The notes beneath the pieces were generated by a model, which ran no database searches, had not been told where the DNA came from, and worked only from the letters and a program-made list of their open reading frames with translations. A stretch of 64,000 bases of DNA from Streptomyces zagrosensis (GTDB taxonomy: Bacteria; Actinomycetota; Actinomycetes; Streptomycetales; Streptomycetaceae), in assembly GCF_014203645.1 (NCBI RefSeq), contig NZ_JACHJL010000003.1, positions 310,001 through 374,000 on the forward strand, in the 5' to 3' direction. How positions within the stretch are numbered: the first letter of the stretch is position 1; every line of letters begins with the position of its first letter. A program made the translations under genes and the position numbers. Positions 16,159 through 25,148 of the stretch are shown here, in pieces.

Positions 16159-17193
16159 ATGAATGGAGTCACGTCGATGGGCGGGTTTTTCTCGCTGCCC
16201 ACGCTGTACGCCCTGCTGTCCGGCGTGGTCGGTGGCGGCGGCGTCGCGCTGCTGATCATCGCGATCCGGGGGCTGCCGCCCAAGCCCGACCACGAGAAGG
16301 CGAAGGCGGGTGAGCGCGCCGCGGAACTCGCACGGTTCGCCAGCCGCCGCGGCTCGCTCGCGGTCGGCGTCGGCCTGGTCGTTTTGCTGCTGACCCGTTG
16401 GGTCGTGGCGGGCGTCGCGGCGGGCGTGCTGGTCTTCGTGTGGGACCGGCTGTTCGGTGGCGCCGCCGAGGAACGGGCCGCGATGCGCCGGGTCGAGGCG
16501 CTCGCCGCCTGGACCGAGTCGCTGCGCGACACCATCGCCGGCGCGGTCGGCCTGGAGCAGGCCATCCCTTCATCGGCGCGGGCGGCGGCGCCCGCGCTGC
16601 GCCCGCACCTGGATGCGCTGGTGGACCGGTTGCGGGCGCGTACTCCGCTGCCCGATGCGCTGCAACACCTCGCCGACGAGATCAATGACGCATCCGCCGA
16701 CATCATCATCGCCGCCCTCATCCTCAACTCCAAGCTGCGCGGCCCAGGGCTGCGCGAGGTCCTGGGCGCGCTCGCCAAGTCGGCGCGCGAAGAGGTGGAC
16801 ATGCGCCAACGGGTCATGGCGCAGCGAGCCAGCACCCGGCGCAGCGTGCAGATCGTGGTGGGCGTTTCGATCGCCTTCGTCCTGGGGCTTTCCATCTTCA
16901 ACCGGGACTTTGTCGAGCCGTACGGGACGGCGGTGGGGCAACTCGTGCTCGCGTGCGTATGTGCCCTGTTCGCGATGGGCTTTTGGTGGCTGCGCAAGTT
17001 GTCCAGCATCGACACCCCGGACCGATTCCTGACCCGGGATGAGATGCCGGTGCGTACCGTACGACCGCGCGTGGGCGGACAGCCGGGCGCGCCGGGCCCG
17101 TACGGGCAGACCGGTTCGGGTGACTCCGGCGGGCCGTCTCGTTCGGGCGGCCCGCCGGCTTCCGTGTACGGCGATGGGGTGACCCCGCGATGA
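16159..17193 (+). CDS. tadB: TadB integral membrane protein of the Flp pilus
   Basis: 344 aa, type II secretion F family. An N-terminal helix (TLYALLSGVVGGGGVALLII) is followed by a short loop, a central pair of helices (VGVGLVVLLLTRWVVAGVAA), a cytoplasmic T2SSF domain at about 105-230 and C-terminal helices (VVGVSIAFVLGLSIF, LACVCALFAMGFWWL). The T2SSF core carries WTESLRDTIAGAVGLEQA and SALILNSKL-like LRGPGLREVLG. With TadC it forms the inner-membrane platform that couples the TadA ATPase to pilin extraction. It starts 7 bases after the TadA stop and ends with a 4-base overlap (ATGA) with TadC. The last 50 residues are a Gly/Pro-rich cytoplasmic tail. Confidence 0.9.
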   Translation: MNGVTSMGGFFSLPTLYALLSGVVGGGGVALLIIAIRGLPPKPDHEKAKAGERAAELARFASRRGSLAVGVGLVVLLLTRWVVAGVAAGVLVFVWDRLFGGAAEERAAMRRVEALAAWTESLRDTIAGAVGLEQAIPSSARAAAPALRPHLDALVDRLRARTPLPDALQHLADEINDASADIIIAALILNSKLRGPGLREVLGALAKSAREEVDMRQRVMAQRASTRRSVQIVVGVSIAFVLGLSIFNRDFVEPYGTAVGQLVLACVCALFAMGFWWLRKLSSIDTPDRFLTRDEMPVRTVRPRVGGQPGAPGPYGQTGSGDSGGPSRSGGPPASVYGDGVTPR

Positions 17194-18137
17194 ACAGCAG
17201 CTTCACCATGCCGGTCCTGGTCGGAGCCGTCTTCGGCCTCGGCGTCTACGTGCTGATACGGGCCCTGATGCCCAGCAAGCGCGGCGCTGTGGCCCGGGTC
17301 GCACAGATCGACGCGCTACGGGCGCGCGGCTCGGGGCACGCGGCTGCGGATCGCGGCCTCGCGCCGGGTGGCGCGCCGGCGCCCGAGGGTTGGCTTGACG
17401 CCGCCAGGTCTCGGGTCGGGCGGCGGGTTGCCGACCTGTATCTCCAGCAGGGTTGGGAACAGCGGTCGCTGCGGGCCGATCTGGCGGTGCTTGAGCGCGG
17501 CTGGGAGTCGTTCTTGGCGACGAAGGCGCTACTGGCCGCGGCTGGTGTGTTCTTCGGCCCGTTCGTGTTCGTCATCGTGTGGACGCTGGGCTTCGGCAGC
17601 AGCCCGATCATTCCGGTATGGATGGCGCTGCTCTTTGGGGCCGTCTTCTTCATGCTGCCTGACCTGGAGGTACGCAGGGACGCCGCGGACAAACGGCGGG
17701 ATCTGCGGCGGGTGATCGGCGCGTACTTGGACCTGGTGGCGATGAACCTCGCGGGGGGCCGCGGCCTGCCCGAGGCGCTGATGGCGGCGGCCGACGTCAG
17801 CGACGGCTGGGCGCTGCGGCGGATCAAGAACGCCCTCGCGGACGCGCGGATCACCGGTACCAGTCAATGGCAGGCGCTAGGGAACCTCGGTGAGGAACTC
17901 GGCGTCGATGAACTCAAGGACCTCTCGTCGTCACTCGCCTTGGTCGCGGACGACGGCGCGAAGGTACGTGAATCCCTCGGGTCGCGCGCGGAAACGATGC
18001 GGCACCGAGAGCTCGCGGAGATCGAAGGGAGCGCTGGAGAGAAGTCGCAGTCGATGCTGGTGGCACAACTGCTGCTGTGTGCGGGGTTTCTGGTCTTCCT
18101 CATCTTCCCGGCCGCGATGCGTGTCTTCGAGGTCTGA
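17190..18137 (+). CDS. tadC: TadC integral membrane protein of the Flp pilus
   Basis: 315 aa, type II secretion F family, partner of TadB. An N-terminal helix (VLVGAVFGLGVYVLIRALM) is followed by a cytoplasmic stretch, two close helices (LLAAAGVFFGPFVFVIVWTLG, then WMALLFGAVFFMLPDLEV), a T2SSF domain with YLDLVAMNLAGGRGLPEALM and a conserved L-G-E-E-L-G-V-D-E-L-K-D-L core, and a last helix (LVAQLLLCAGFLVFLIFPAA). Its start overlaps the TadB stop (ATGA), so both subunits are made in coupled fashion. The 80-base gap to the pilin gene is the largest in the operon and could hold a processing or extra promoter site. Confidence 0.9.
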   Translation: MNSSFTMPVLVGAVFGLGVYVLIRALMPSKRGAVARVAQIDALRARGSGHAAADRGLAPGGAPAPEGWLDAARSRVGRRVADLYLQQGWEQRSLRADLAVLERGWESFLATKALLAAAGVFFGPFVFVIVWTLGFGSSPIIPVWMALLFGAVFFMLPDLEVRRDAADKRRDLRRVIGAYLDLVAMNLAGGRGLPEALMAAADVSDGWALRRIKNALADARITGTSQWQALGNLGEELGVDELKDLSSSLALVADDGAKVRESLGSRAETMRHRELAEIEGSAGEKSQSMLVAQLLLCAGFLVFLIFPAAMRVFEV

Positions 18138-18218
18138 CCATGCTGCCGACACCGCCTTCTTTCCACGGTCTGTCTTCCCTCGCTTCTCTCCCCACCACCT
18201 GAAAGGACACTCACCACC

Positions 18219-18467
18219 ATGAACTTTGGATCTCGCTTCAGCCACCCGGCTGTTGATCTGCTGCTCGCCTTCGTACGCGGGCGCGTGGAGCGCGCCCGCT
18301 CGGGCGAACTCGACCGCGGCGCATCCGCCGTCGAGTGGGTCATCATCTCGGCCGTCGTGGTCGCGATAGTCGGCGTCGTCGCCGCGATCATCAACGCCGC
18401 CCTCAGCGATGGCGCGGACAAGGTAGGCGACTGCATCAAGGGCGCGGACGCCAGCAAGACCTGCTGA
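18219..18467 (+). CDS. flp: Flp-family type IVb pilin (82 aa)
   Basis: Major pilin subunit of the Tad pilus. ATG start with GAAAGGA upstream. A leader of ~36 residues, longer than in Gram-negative Flp proteins, ends in D-R-G, where a prepilin peptidase would cut before ASAVEWVIISAVVVAIVGVV. The Glu five residues after the cleavage site (needed for pilin methylation and assembly) is present, followed by Trp in place of the Tyr usual in Flp proteins. The mature part is about 46 residues: one long hydrophobic helix and a short tail with two Cys (GDCIKG and the C-terminal Cys). No prepilin peptidase gene lies in the window. Confidence 0.88.
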   Translation: MNFGSRFSHPAVDLLLAFVRGRVERARSGELDRGASAVEWVIISAVVVAIVGVVAAIINAALSDGADKVGDCIKGADASKTC

Positions 18468-18604
18468 CGCCGCACCGCTCGCGCACGGCCCGCAAGCCCG
18501 GCCGGCGGCGGGGCGGTGCAGCGGCACAAGGGCGCAGCACCGGGCTCACCGGCCCAGCGGGCGGGGCGAGCAACGGGGACTGACGGGACGACGGGGATGA
18601 CGGC

Positions 18605-19120
18605 ATGAGACGAACCGTGGACGGCGCGCTGCGCCGTGGCGTACGCCGCAGGCTGGACGCCATGCGCGGCGATGGCCGCGCACGCGCCAGAAAGCGCAGC
18701 GGTACGCGCCGTGCCAGCGGGGGCCGGATGAGTGACAGCGGCATGACCGCGATCGAGTTCGTGCTGCTCACTCCCGTGCTGTTCTTCATGATCTTCGCGA
18801 CCGTGCAGTTCGCTCTCTACTTCTTTGCCGACCACGTCGCCCAGGCGGCGGCGCAGGCGGGCGCGCGCAAGGCGCGGGCCGAGGCGGACGAGAACCCCGG
18901 CGGCTGGGGCGGCAAGGCGCGCGGCACGGCCGACAGCTACATCCAGCAACTCGGCCCGAAGCTGCTGATCAAGCCGAAGGTCACGCTTCTCACGCCGCGG
19001 ACCGACACGGTCGGGGTACAGGTGGAGGCCGATGTGCCCACCGTCTTCCCCGGCATGACGTTTACCGTGCACGCGCGGTCGCAGGGCCCCATCGAGCGGT
19101 TCGTCGAGGACAGGGGCTGA
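18605..19120 (+). CDS. tadE: TadE-like pseudopilin 1
   Basis: 171 aa. The N-terminal ~40 residues are strongly basic, then SDSGMTAIEFVLLTPVLFFM gives the TadE signature: a Gly cleavage site, Glu five residues later, and a hydrophobic helix continuing through IFATVQFALYFF. The helix leads into a coiled region (AQAAAQAGARKARAEAD) and a small beta domain with VTLLTPRTDTVGVQVEAD. TadE-type minor pseudopilins are processed like pilin and help initiate or anchor the pilus. It is 138 bases after the pilin, and the next gene starts 4 bases after its stop. Confidence 0.85.
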   Translation: MRRTVDGALRRGVRRRLDAMRGDGRARARKRSGTRRASGGRMSDSGMTAIEFVLLTPVLFFMIFATVQFALYFFADHVAQAAAQAGARKARAEADENPGGWGGKARGTADSYIQQLGPKLLIKPKVTLLTPRTDTVGVQVEADVPTVFPGMTFTVHARSQGPIERFVEDRG

Positions 19121-19124
19121 CACG

Positions 19125-19643
19125 GTGCGGCCTGCTGACCAACGAAAGACCGCAGTGCGGCGCTGCGGCACGCTCGCCCGGCTCAACCCCGCGCTGACCG
19201 GGCGGATGGCGGGCGTCGCACGCCGGGCGCTGCGGACGCGGGGGGCGCGCGCCGGCGACCGGGGTCTTTCGACCGTCGAAGTGGTCATCCTCGCGCCGGT
19301 GATGATCCTGTTCATTTTGGTACTCGTCGGCTTCGGCCAGCTGGTGGACGGCCGGGGCGCGGTGGACGGTGCCGCGCGTGACGCCGCGCGGGCCGGTTCC
19401 ATCCAGCACGACTACGGGGTGGCCATGAGCGAGGCCCGCAAGGCCGCCGCCGCCGACCTGGAGGACGTGTGCGTGGGCTCCGTGGACGTACGCATGACCG
19501 GCTCCCGCTTCGAACCGGGCGGCTTCTTCAAGGTCGAGGTGAGTTGCGAGGTGCGCGGGCTCGACATGATCGGTCTGGACATCGGCAGCACGGTCAAGGC
19601 CACCGCAAGCTCACCGATCGACCCGTACCGGAGGGCGTCGTGA
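19125..19643 (+). CDS. TadE-like pseudopilin 2
   Basis: 172 aa, GTG start 4 bases after the previous stop. A basic leader of ~42 residues precedes DRGLSTVEVVILAPVMILFI, again a Gly cleavage site with Glu at +5, then a membrane helix. The mature part has GQLVDGRGAVDGAARDAARA (the conserved Tad pseudopilin helix after the membrane) and a beta-rich end with two Cys in VCVGSVDVRMTG and VEVSCEVRGLD, possibly a disulfide. It overlaps the TadG-like gene by 4 bases. Two TadE paralogues in a row are common in actinomycete Tad loci and may form a heteromeric minor pilin complex. Confidence 0.83.
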   Translation: MRPADQRKTAVRRCGTLARLNPALTGRMAGVARRALRTRGARAGDRGLSTVEVVILAPVMILFILVLVGFGQLVDGRGAVDGAARDAARAGSIQHDYGVAMSEARKAAAADLEDVCVGSVDVRMTGSRFEPGGFFKVEVSCEVRGLDMIGLDIGSTVKATASSPIDPYRRAS

Positions 19644-20320
19644 AGGCCCGACACACGCGGCGCAGCTGCGGCGTTGCCGTGGGGCCTGGCGAGGTCCTCC
19701 CCTCGCGGCGGAGCCGCTTCCAGATTCTGCTGCCGGGCCGTGCCCAGCGTGCGCTGCTGCGGCGTGCCCAGCGTGCGCTGCCGGGCCGGGCCCAGTTTGC
19801 GGGGCCGGGCCATCTGCCGCCCTCGGCTCGTCCGCCGTCCTCGGGGGTGGCCCGGTTCGCCGATCGCTGTGCGTGGCGCATCGGTGACCGCTACGCCACG
19901 CGCCTCGCGGATCGTGGCTCAGGCGCGGCGGCCGTCATCCTCTTCGCGTTTGTCTTTCTCGCGCTGGCCGCGTTCGTCGTGGACGGCGGGATGTCCATCT
20001 CGCAGCGCGAGCGTGCCGCCGATATCGCCGAGCAGGCGGCCCGGTACGCGGCGCAGGACATTGACGAGAGCGCGCTGCGCGACAGCGGCGGCCAAAGGGC
20101 CCCCATCAACTACGAGAACTGTGGAGCGCGGGTGAAGAAGTTCGCACGCGAGGCCGGGCTATCCGGCCCGGACGTTGCCGCGTCACGCTGCGTGTCGGCC
20201 AACGCCGAACAGGTCGAGGTGGAGATTCGGCTCACCTACGAGCCCGTACTGACCGGCCTGTTCTACAACGGTTCCTTCACGGTGCGGGGTGCGTCGAAGG
20301 CGGAGTCCCATGTGGGCTGA
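19640..20320 (+). CDS. TadG-like pilus assembly protein
   Basis: 226 aa. The start is the GTG at 19640, overlapping the previous stop; longer in-frame extensions run back inside the TadE-like gene and are rejected. About 90 basic, low-complexity residues (GRAQRALLRRAQRALPGRAQ) precede DRGSGAAAVILFAFVFLALA and AFVVDGGMSISQRERAADIA, a typical TadG/TadE-family N-terminal helix. The position-5 residue is not Glu, so prepilin processing is doubtful. The mature domain has two Cys (NYENCGARVKKF, ASRCVSANAEQ) and ends FTVRGASKAESHVG. TadG-like proteins are the third minor component in many Tad loci. The long basic leader is unusual. Confidence 0.72.
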   Translation: MKARHTRRSCGVAVGPGEVLPSRRSRFQILLPGRAQRALLRRAQRALPGRAQFAGPGHLPPSARPPSSGVARFADRCAWRIGDRYATRLADRGSGAAAVILFAFVFLALAAFVVDGGMSISQRERAADIAEQAARYAAQDIDESALRDSGGQRAPINYENCGARVKKFAREAGLSGPDVAASRCVSANAEQVEVEIRLTYEPVLTGLFYNGSFTVRGASKAESHVG

Positions 20321-20455
20321 GCAGCGTCGCGTACGCGCACTTGAGCGGCCCCGGCGCCCCCGCTGCCCGCTGCCGCCGCGGCAGCCCCGTCCCCTTCGGC
20401 CCGTTCAGCGTCCGTCGCCCACCCGGCGACCACCCAAGGCTTAGGAATCCCGCCC

Positions 20456-23400
20456 ATGGCGCGCACCGCCCGCCCCACCCCAGGTCCGTCCGGCTCGCAG
20501 CCGCAGCCGAGGCCGCTGCCCGTGCGTACCCGTACGGCAGGCAACTTCGTCAAGGCGTTCTTCGCGTTCATCGCGCTGGCTGCCCTGCTCATCGGCGTAC
20601 CCGCGGCGCTCGCGTACTTCGTCGGATGGCCCCTGCCGCATGAGGTGCCCACGCTGGAGACGGTGCGGCAGCCGATCACCGCGAGTGTGTTCGTCGATGT
20701 GCTCACCGCGGTGGTGTGGCTGGCCTGGGCGCAGTTCGCCGCGTGCGTGCTCGTCGAGGGCAAGGCGGAGCTGTCCGGGGTCGGCATGCCCTCGCGGGTG
20801 CCGGGCGCCGGGCCGAGTCAGTTGCTGGCCAGGCAACTGGTGGCGGCGCTGCTGCTGGTTGGTGCGACCGCGGCGAGCCTTACGCCCGGACTGTCCCAAC
20901 TGAGCAATGCGTACGGCGACAACACCCGCTCCTCCGTCGCCACCGCCCAGCAGACCCCCGGCCAGCAGGGCGACCACGCCGGGCCGGGCGGCGCGAACCA
21001 TCCGGCCGCCCAACACCAGCGCATGATCGACCCCTCCGGGCGCGGCTCGGGGAACGCGCGGGTGGGTGAGGAGCAGCGGCAGACGAAGTTCTACCGCATC
21101 CAGCCGCCCGAGGGCCGGCACCACGATTCGCTGTGGGAGATCGCCGAGCGGCATCTGGATGACGGCCGCCGGTACAGGGAGATCTACCAGCTCAACAAGG
21201 ACCGGGTGCAGCCCGACGGTTCCAAGCTCTCACAGGCCAGCTTGATCCGCCCCGGCTGGATCATGGAGATGCCCGCCGACGCACACGGCGGCGAACTGGT
21301 CGAAATGCCCGACCAGGCCCCGGAGATCACCACGGATCTACGGGAGCAAATCCGCGCTTACGACAAGTCCAGCCGCACCCCGCACCGCGAGCTCGACACC
21401 GAACGCGCCGACCAGGCCCAGGACATCGCCGCCCAGCAGCCCATCCAGCCCTCGGCACCCGACCAGCCGCGGCCCGCCCCGCCGACCAAGGCAACCGATG
21501 CCGCCGAAGGCTCCCCGTTCGGCCTGTCGGAGGCGCTGATCGGCGCCCCGCTGCTGGCCGCCGGGCTGCTGGCCGCGCTCGGCCGGCGCCGTAGGGCCGC
21601 ACTGTGGCAGGCCGCCATGTCGGCGGTGGGCCTGGGCAGCGGCATCGACCTCACGGCGACCGGCCCGGCTGCCCGCATCGAGGACGCGCTGCTCGTGGGC
21701 GCCGACCCCGAGGCCGTACGCGACCTGGACAGCTCGCTGCGGGGGTTGTCCGCGGCACTGGCGGAAGCCGGGCGTAACCTGCCCATCGTCTACGCGGCCT
21801 GGCTGACCGGCACCGAGATCCACCTCCAACTCGCCGCACCGTCCGACGAACCGCCGCTGCCGTGGCAACTCGGGCAGGACCAGACGTTTTGGCGGGTGCG
21901 GCGCTCGGCGATCACCACACACGAGGACGACGGCACCGCCGCCCCCTACCCGGGCCTGGTCAGCCTCGGCACGCTCGACGACGCACGGTTGCTCCTCAAC
22001 CTGGAGGCGGTGCCCGGCATCGTCTCGCTGACCGGCGCGGAGGCGGACCGTACCGCCGTCTTCGCATCGGTTGCCGCGGAGTTGGCCACCAGCGGCTGGT
22101 CCGATCGGCTGACGCTGACCCTGGTCGGATTCGGCGCCGAACTCGGGGCCCTCGCGCCCACCCGCATTCGACACCTGGACGGCGTCGATGCGCTGGTGGA
22201 AACGATGGAGGCGGAGACGTCGCAGCGGCGCGCGGCACTGGGCGTAGCGGGACACGACTCGGTGCTCACCGGCCGCACCGGACAGGCCCAGCACACCCAG
22301 CGCGCCCCCCATCTGGTACTCCTCGCGGCCGAACCCACCAGCGAGCAGTCCGCGCAGCTCGCCGAACTCGCCGCGGACTCCGGACGACTTGGCATCGGCT
22401 ACCTCGTGGGCACCACACAGGAGCAGTTCCCCGGCGCCACCTGGGAGCTGGACATCACCGCCGATGGGCGTCTGCGCGCCCCGCTGCTCGGCCTCGAACT
22501 CACCGCCCAGAAACTGCCCGATGACCAGCACCGCGCGGTCGTCGAACTGTTCGCCGCCGCCGACCCGGACGATGGCGCAGCCGGTGGCGCCGCGGGCCCC
22601 GGCACGCGACGGCCACCGTTCTTGGTGGACATCAGTGAGGCCGGCCGCCCCGCGGTGTACGCGCGACTGCTCGGCGACTACGAGATCATGGGCCTGGACA
22701 CGCCGGACGATCAGCGCGCCGCGCTGCTGCACGAGGCGTTGGCGCTGCTGCTGCTGCACCGCGAGGGTGTCCACCCGCGCGTCCTGGCCTCCGCGCTGTG
22801 GCCGCGCGGCGCCACCGAGGACGTGCGGTACGCACTGGTCGAGCGGCTACGCGAGTGGCTGGGCGACGACCCGGGGACTGGGCCAGCCGCCGGCGCAGTG
22901 GCGGGAGCGGGCGCCGGGACGGGGGCTGGTGCTGCTGTCGGGGCCGCTGCCAGTGCCGCGGGTACGACCGCGCCTCGGCTGCGGGCCGATGCGACCGGCC
23001 GCCTCACCCTCGCCCCCTCTGTCGTCTCCGACCTGGATGTCCTGCGCACCCTGCACCACGAGGCCACCCAGGGCCGGGGCGCGCGCAGCGCACAGATACG
23101 CGAGCGCCTGTTGACCGACGCGCTCGCACTGGCCCGCGGCCCACTCCTGGCGAACCGCCCGCAGGGCCGGTACGGCTGGCTGTCCCACGAGATCGTCGAG
23201 GCCCAACTGCCGCTCCTGGTGGCCGATGTGGCGCTCGCCCTCGCGGCCCACCACCGCGACGCTGAGCAGCCGCGGAAGGCCATGGAAGCCCTCAACGGAG
23301 CGCTGGCCTCTGCCCCGGCGGACGAGCGGCTGTGGAACGAACTACTCCGCGCCGCCCACGCCACCGGCGACACGGACCTGCTGGCCGCCACGGCCACCGG

Positions 23401-23521
23401 CCTCCTGGACCGCAACGCGGCCCTCAGCGGCGGCGCCCGCGGCCTCCCACCGCGCACCGAGGCCCTGCTGGACGAACTCCTGCCCACCTGGCGGGGTGGT
23501 GGCCGGGCGGTGGCGAACTGA
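20456..23521 (+). CDS. Membrane LysM-BTAD protein, putative regulator at the end of the Tad operon
   Basis: 1021 aa. Three N-terminal membrane helices (about residues 30-55, 78-100 and 120-142) enclose short loops. A LysM domain at about 215-275 has HDSLWEIAERHLDDG, IYQLNKDRVQPDG and IRPGWIMEMP. A linker leads to a fourth membrane segment (ALIGAPLLAAGLLAALG) at about 360. A long cytoplasmic part follows, ending in a bacterial transcriptional activator (BTAD, TPR-like) domain at about 860-1015 with LPLLVADVALALAAHH and NELLRAAHATGDTDLLA. The usual SARP DNA-binding domain is not seen at the N-terminus, though ALLLLHREGVHPRVLASALW near 765 is a winged-helix-like stretch before the BTAD. It may link the cell wall to pilus expression. 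Confidence 0.78.
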   Translation: MARTARPTPGPSGSQPQPRPLPVRTRTAGNFVKAFFAFIALAALLIGVPAALAYFVGWPLPHEVPTLETVRQPITASVFVDVLTAVVWLAWAQFAACVLVEGKAELSGVGMPSRVPGAGPSQLLARQLVAALLLVGATAASLTPGLSQLSNAYGDNTRSSVATAQQTPGQQGDHAGPGGANHPAAQHQRMIDPSGRGSGNARVGEEQRQTKFYRIQPPEGRHHDSLWEIAERHLDDGRRYREIYQLNKDRVQPDGSKLSQASLIRPGWIMEMPADAHGGELVEMPDQAPEITTDLREQIRAYDKSSRTPHRELDTERADQAQDIAAQQPIQPSAPDQPRPAPPTKATDAAEGSPFGLSEALIGAPLLAAGLLAALGRRRRAALWQAAMSAVGLGSGIDLTATGPAARIEDALLVGADPEAVRDLDSSLRGLSAALAEAGRNLPIVYAAWLTGTEIHLQLAAPSDEPPLPWQLGQDQTFWRVRRSAITTHEDDGTAAPYPGLVSLGTLDDARLLLNLEAVPGIVSLTGAEADRTAVFASVAAELATSGWSDRLTLTLVGFGAELGALAPTRIRHLDGVDALVETMEAETSQRRAALGVAGHDSVLTGRTGQAQHTQRAPHLVLLAAEPTSEQSAQLAELAADSGRLGIGYLVGTTQEQFPGATWELDITADGRLRAPLLGLELTAQKLPDDQHRAVVELFAAADPDDGAAGGAAGPGTRRPPFLVDISEAGRPAVYARLLGDYEIMGLDTPDDQRAALLHEALALLLLHREGVHPRVLASALWPRGATEDVRYALVERLREWLGDDPGTGPAAGAVAGAGAGTGAGAAVGAAASAAGTTAPRLRADATGRLTLAPSVVSDLDVLRTLHHEATQGRGARSAQIRERLLTDALALARGPLLANRPQGRYGWLSHEIVEAQLPLLVADVALALAAHHRDAEQPRKAMEALNGALASAPADERLWNELLRAAHATGDTDLLAATATGLLDRNAALSGGARGLPPRTEALLDELLPTWRGGGRAVAN

Positions 23522-23727
23522 TGCGGGCCCGCTGTCGGCGCAGTCGGACCGGTTCCGGCGGTGGTGCCCAAGCGCCGCGACGGCCGGTTGCGCGCGGCCG
23601 GCCGTATTACCCCTCACGGGCTACGGCCTTGCGGGCGCCGGCTGCCCAGTCGGCTACGACTGGAGTGGAACCGGCAACTTTGCGCGGACGAGGTGCAGTT
23701 CGACCGATGCCCGGGATACTGGTGGGC

Positions 23728-24006
23728 ATGCCGGACGATGAGAAAGGGTGGCGGCCCCGGGGGTACAAGGGGCCGGGTTGGGAACCGCCTAGGGATTTGC
23801 CCACCGGCCCGCCCCGGGACGATGAAGGCGACTCCGGAAGGCGGTCGCGGTGGAGCCTGCCGGGTGTGGCGGCGGTTATCGCGTTCGCGATCTGGTCCCT
23901 CCTGGCCTACCAGTGGACTGAGCAAAACGACTGCGAGGTGATGAAGTCGTACGGCCTGGTCCTCTCCCACGGCACCCCAGATCCCTGGGAGCAGTGTGGA
24001 AACTAG
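23728..24006 (+). CDS. Small membrane protein, hypothetical (92 aa)
   Basis: The likely start is ATG 23728; ATG 23707, seven codons earlier and in frame, is possible. The N-terminal half is polar with GWRPRGYKGPGWEPPRDLP; then a single hydrophobic helix (SLPGVAAVIAFAIWSLLAY) at about 55-73 and a short outside end with two Cys (NDCEVMKSYGL and WEQCGN). Membrane topology N-in with an extracellular disulfide is likely. It is 206 bases after the LysM-BTAD gene and probably separately transcribed. Function unknown. Confidence 0.55.
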   Translation: MPDDEKGWRPRGYKGPGWEPPRDLPTGPPRDDEGDSGRRSRWSLPGVAAVIAFAIWSLLAYQWTEQNDCEVMKSYGLVLSHGTPDPWEQCGN

Positions 24007-24421
24007 GGGCTGGGAAGGGGTGAGAAGCAACCTCGCCGCCCCTGGTGTCGAACCGTCGAACCCCATACGCCCACCACTCCGTGAGTCGTATCAGGCGCGA
24101 GAAAATCGCAATCTCTGCGAATCTTCAGAAGACTCGCAGGTCAGCCCCCTGGGCCGATGAAGCCCCCGCCTCACAGCCGCTATCGTGAGCGTCAACCGAG
24201 CCGCCCCATTTCCCGCGTCCGGCCCGTTGGCCGATGCCCTGGACGGCGCGACGCGCATACCGTCGCCAGTTCGCATCAGAGGCAATTGGCGGCAGATGGA
24301 ACATCGGTACAGCGGTTAACGCCAAGCCAGTGACCGCGGCGCCCAGCACAGGAGACAGGCATGGCGACGACGTTGGGTGGAAGGTCCCTGAGTGGCTCCG
24401 GGCGCCGATAGCTTCACGCTG
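24007..24421. other. Intergenic stretch before the transposase remnant
   Basis: No convincing gene on either strand. Composition is mixed, with lower GC than neighbours. It probably holds debris from the same insertion event as the Tn3 remnant, but I could not match any part to a known element and saw no clear terminal inverted repeat. Confidence 0.4.
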
Positions 24422-25090
24422 ATGCCAGTGGAGTTGCTGACCGACGAGCAGGCGGCGTCGTACGGCACGTTCAATGAGGGAGCCGACCCGGCCGGAGCCG
24501 AAGACGCCGGCGGGCTCTCGGTTCTCAAAGCTGGAGCGGCTGCGCCGGCCGCCGGCGCGGGCAAAGGCATCGCGCACGCTCGCACGGGGTGGCGACGGTG
24601 CTGTTAGAGAGCTGGAGCTGTCGAGGAACACGGCACGGACCTGGACGTGGCCGCGCTGTGTGCGGCGTCGGAGGAAGTCGCCCCGCGCGCCGCCGTGATG
24701 ACCGCCGCGGCCACGGCGGTCTCGCTGCTGCCCGAGGACGAAGGCTCGGCCGAGGCCGTGATGAGGGCCGTGCTGGCGCCCCGGTACACCACGGTGCGCC
24801 CATTCCTGTCGCTGCCGCGTAACCGGGACGCGTACGCGGTGTGCGCGCTGGAACAACTGCACCGGGCCCTGAACAACCGCGACGTCTTTGCCTCGCCCTC
24901 GCACCGCTGATCCAACCCGCGCGCCCGCCTGCTGGACGGGCTCGATGGGGACGCGGTCGAGGAGACGTGCTGGCCGGGCCGAGCCTGGACATGCCCGTGC
25001 CGGAGCAACTGGCGGAGCCGGTGTGGGACCTGACGCAGGATGAAAGCAGCTCGCCGACCGGCTTCAGGAGGTGGGCCCGACTGGGACGTG
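24422..25090 (+). pseudogene. Decayed Tn3-family transposase
   Basis: Pieces of a single Tn3-type transposase are spread over three frames. The N-terminus, at ATG 24422, is the DUF4158 start (MPVELLTDEQAASYG) but breaks off after ~20 residues. At about 24640-24910 comes an internal piece: VAALCAASEEVAPRAAVMTA, then RYTTVRPFLSL, NRDAYAVCALEQLHRAL and DVFASPSHR. At 24960-25050 another frame gives EDVLAGPSLDMPVPEQLAE-like sequence. An intact Tn3 transposase is close to 1000 aa; only about 200 residues remain, with internal deletions and frameshifts. It is a fossil and cannot be active. No resolvase is nearby. Confidence 0.78.
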
Positions 25091-25148
25091 AAGACCTGGC
25101 TCAGCAGGTCACCCATCGCGCCGGGGATATGTGCCAACCGCTACCACG

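Noticed and set aside
20456..23521. Ordinary SARP-type antibiotic regulator
   Set aside because: It has a BTAD domain but begins with membrane helices and a LysM domain, and no N-terminal OmpR-type DNA-binding domain; no biosynthetic cluster surrounds it.
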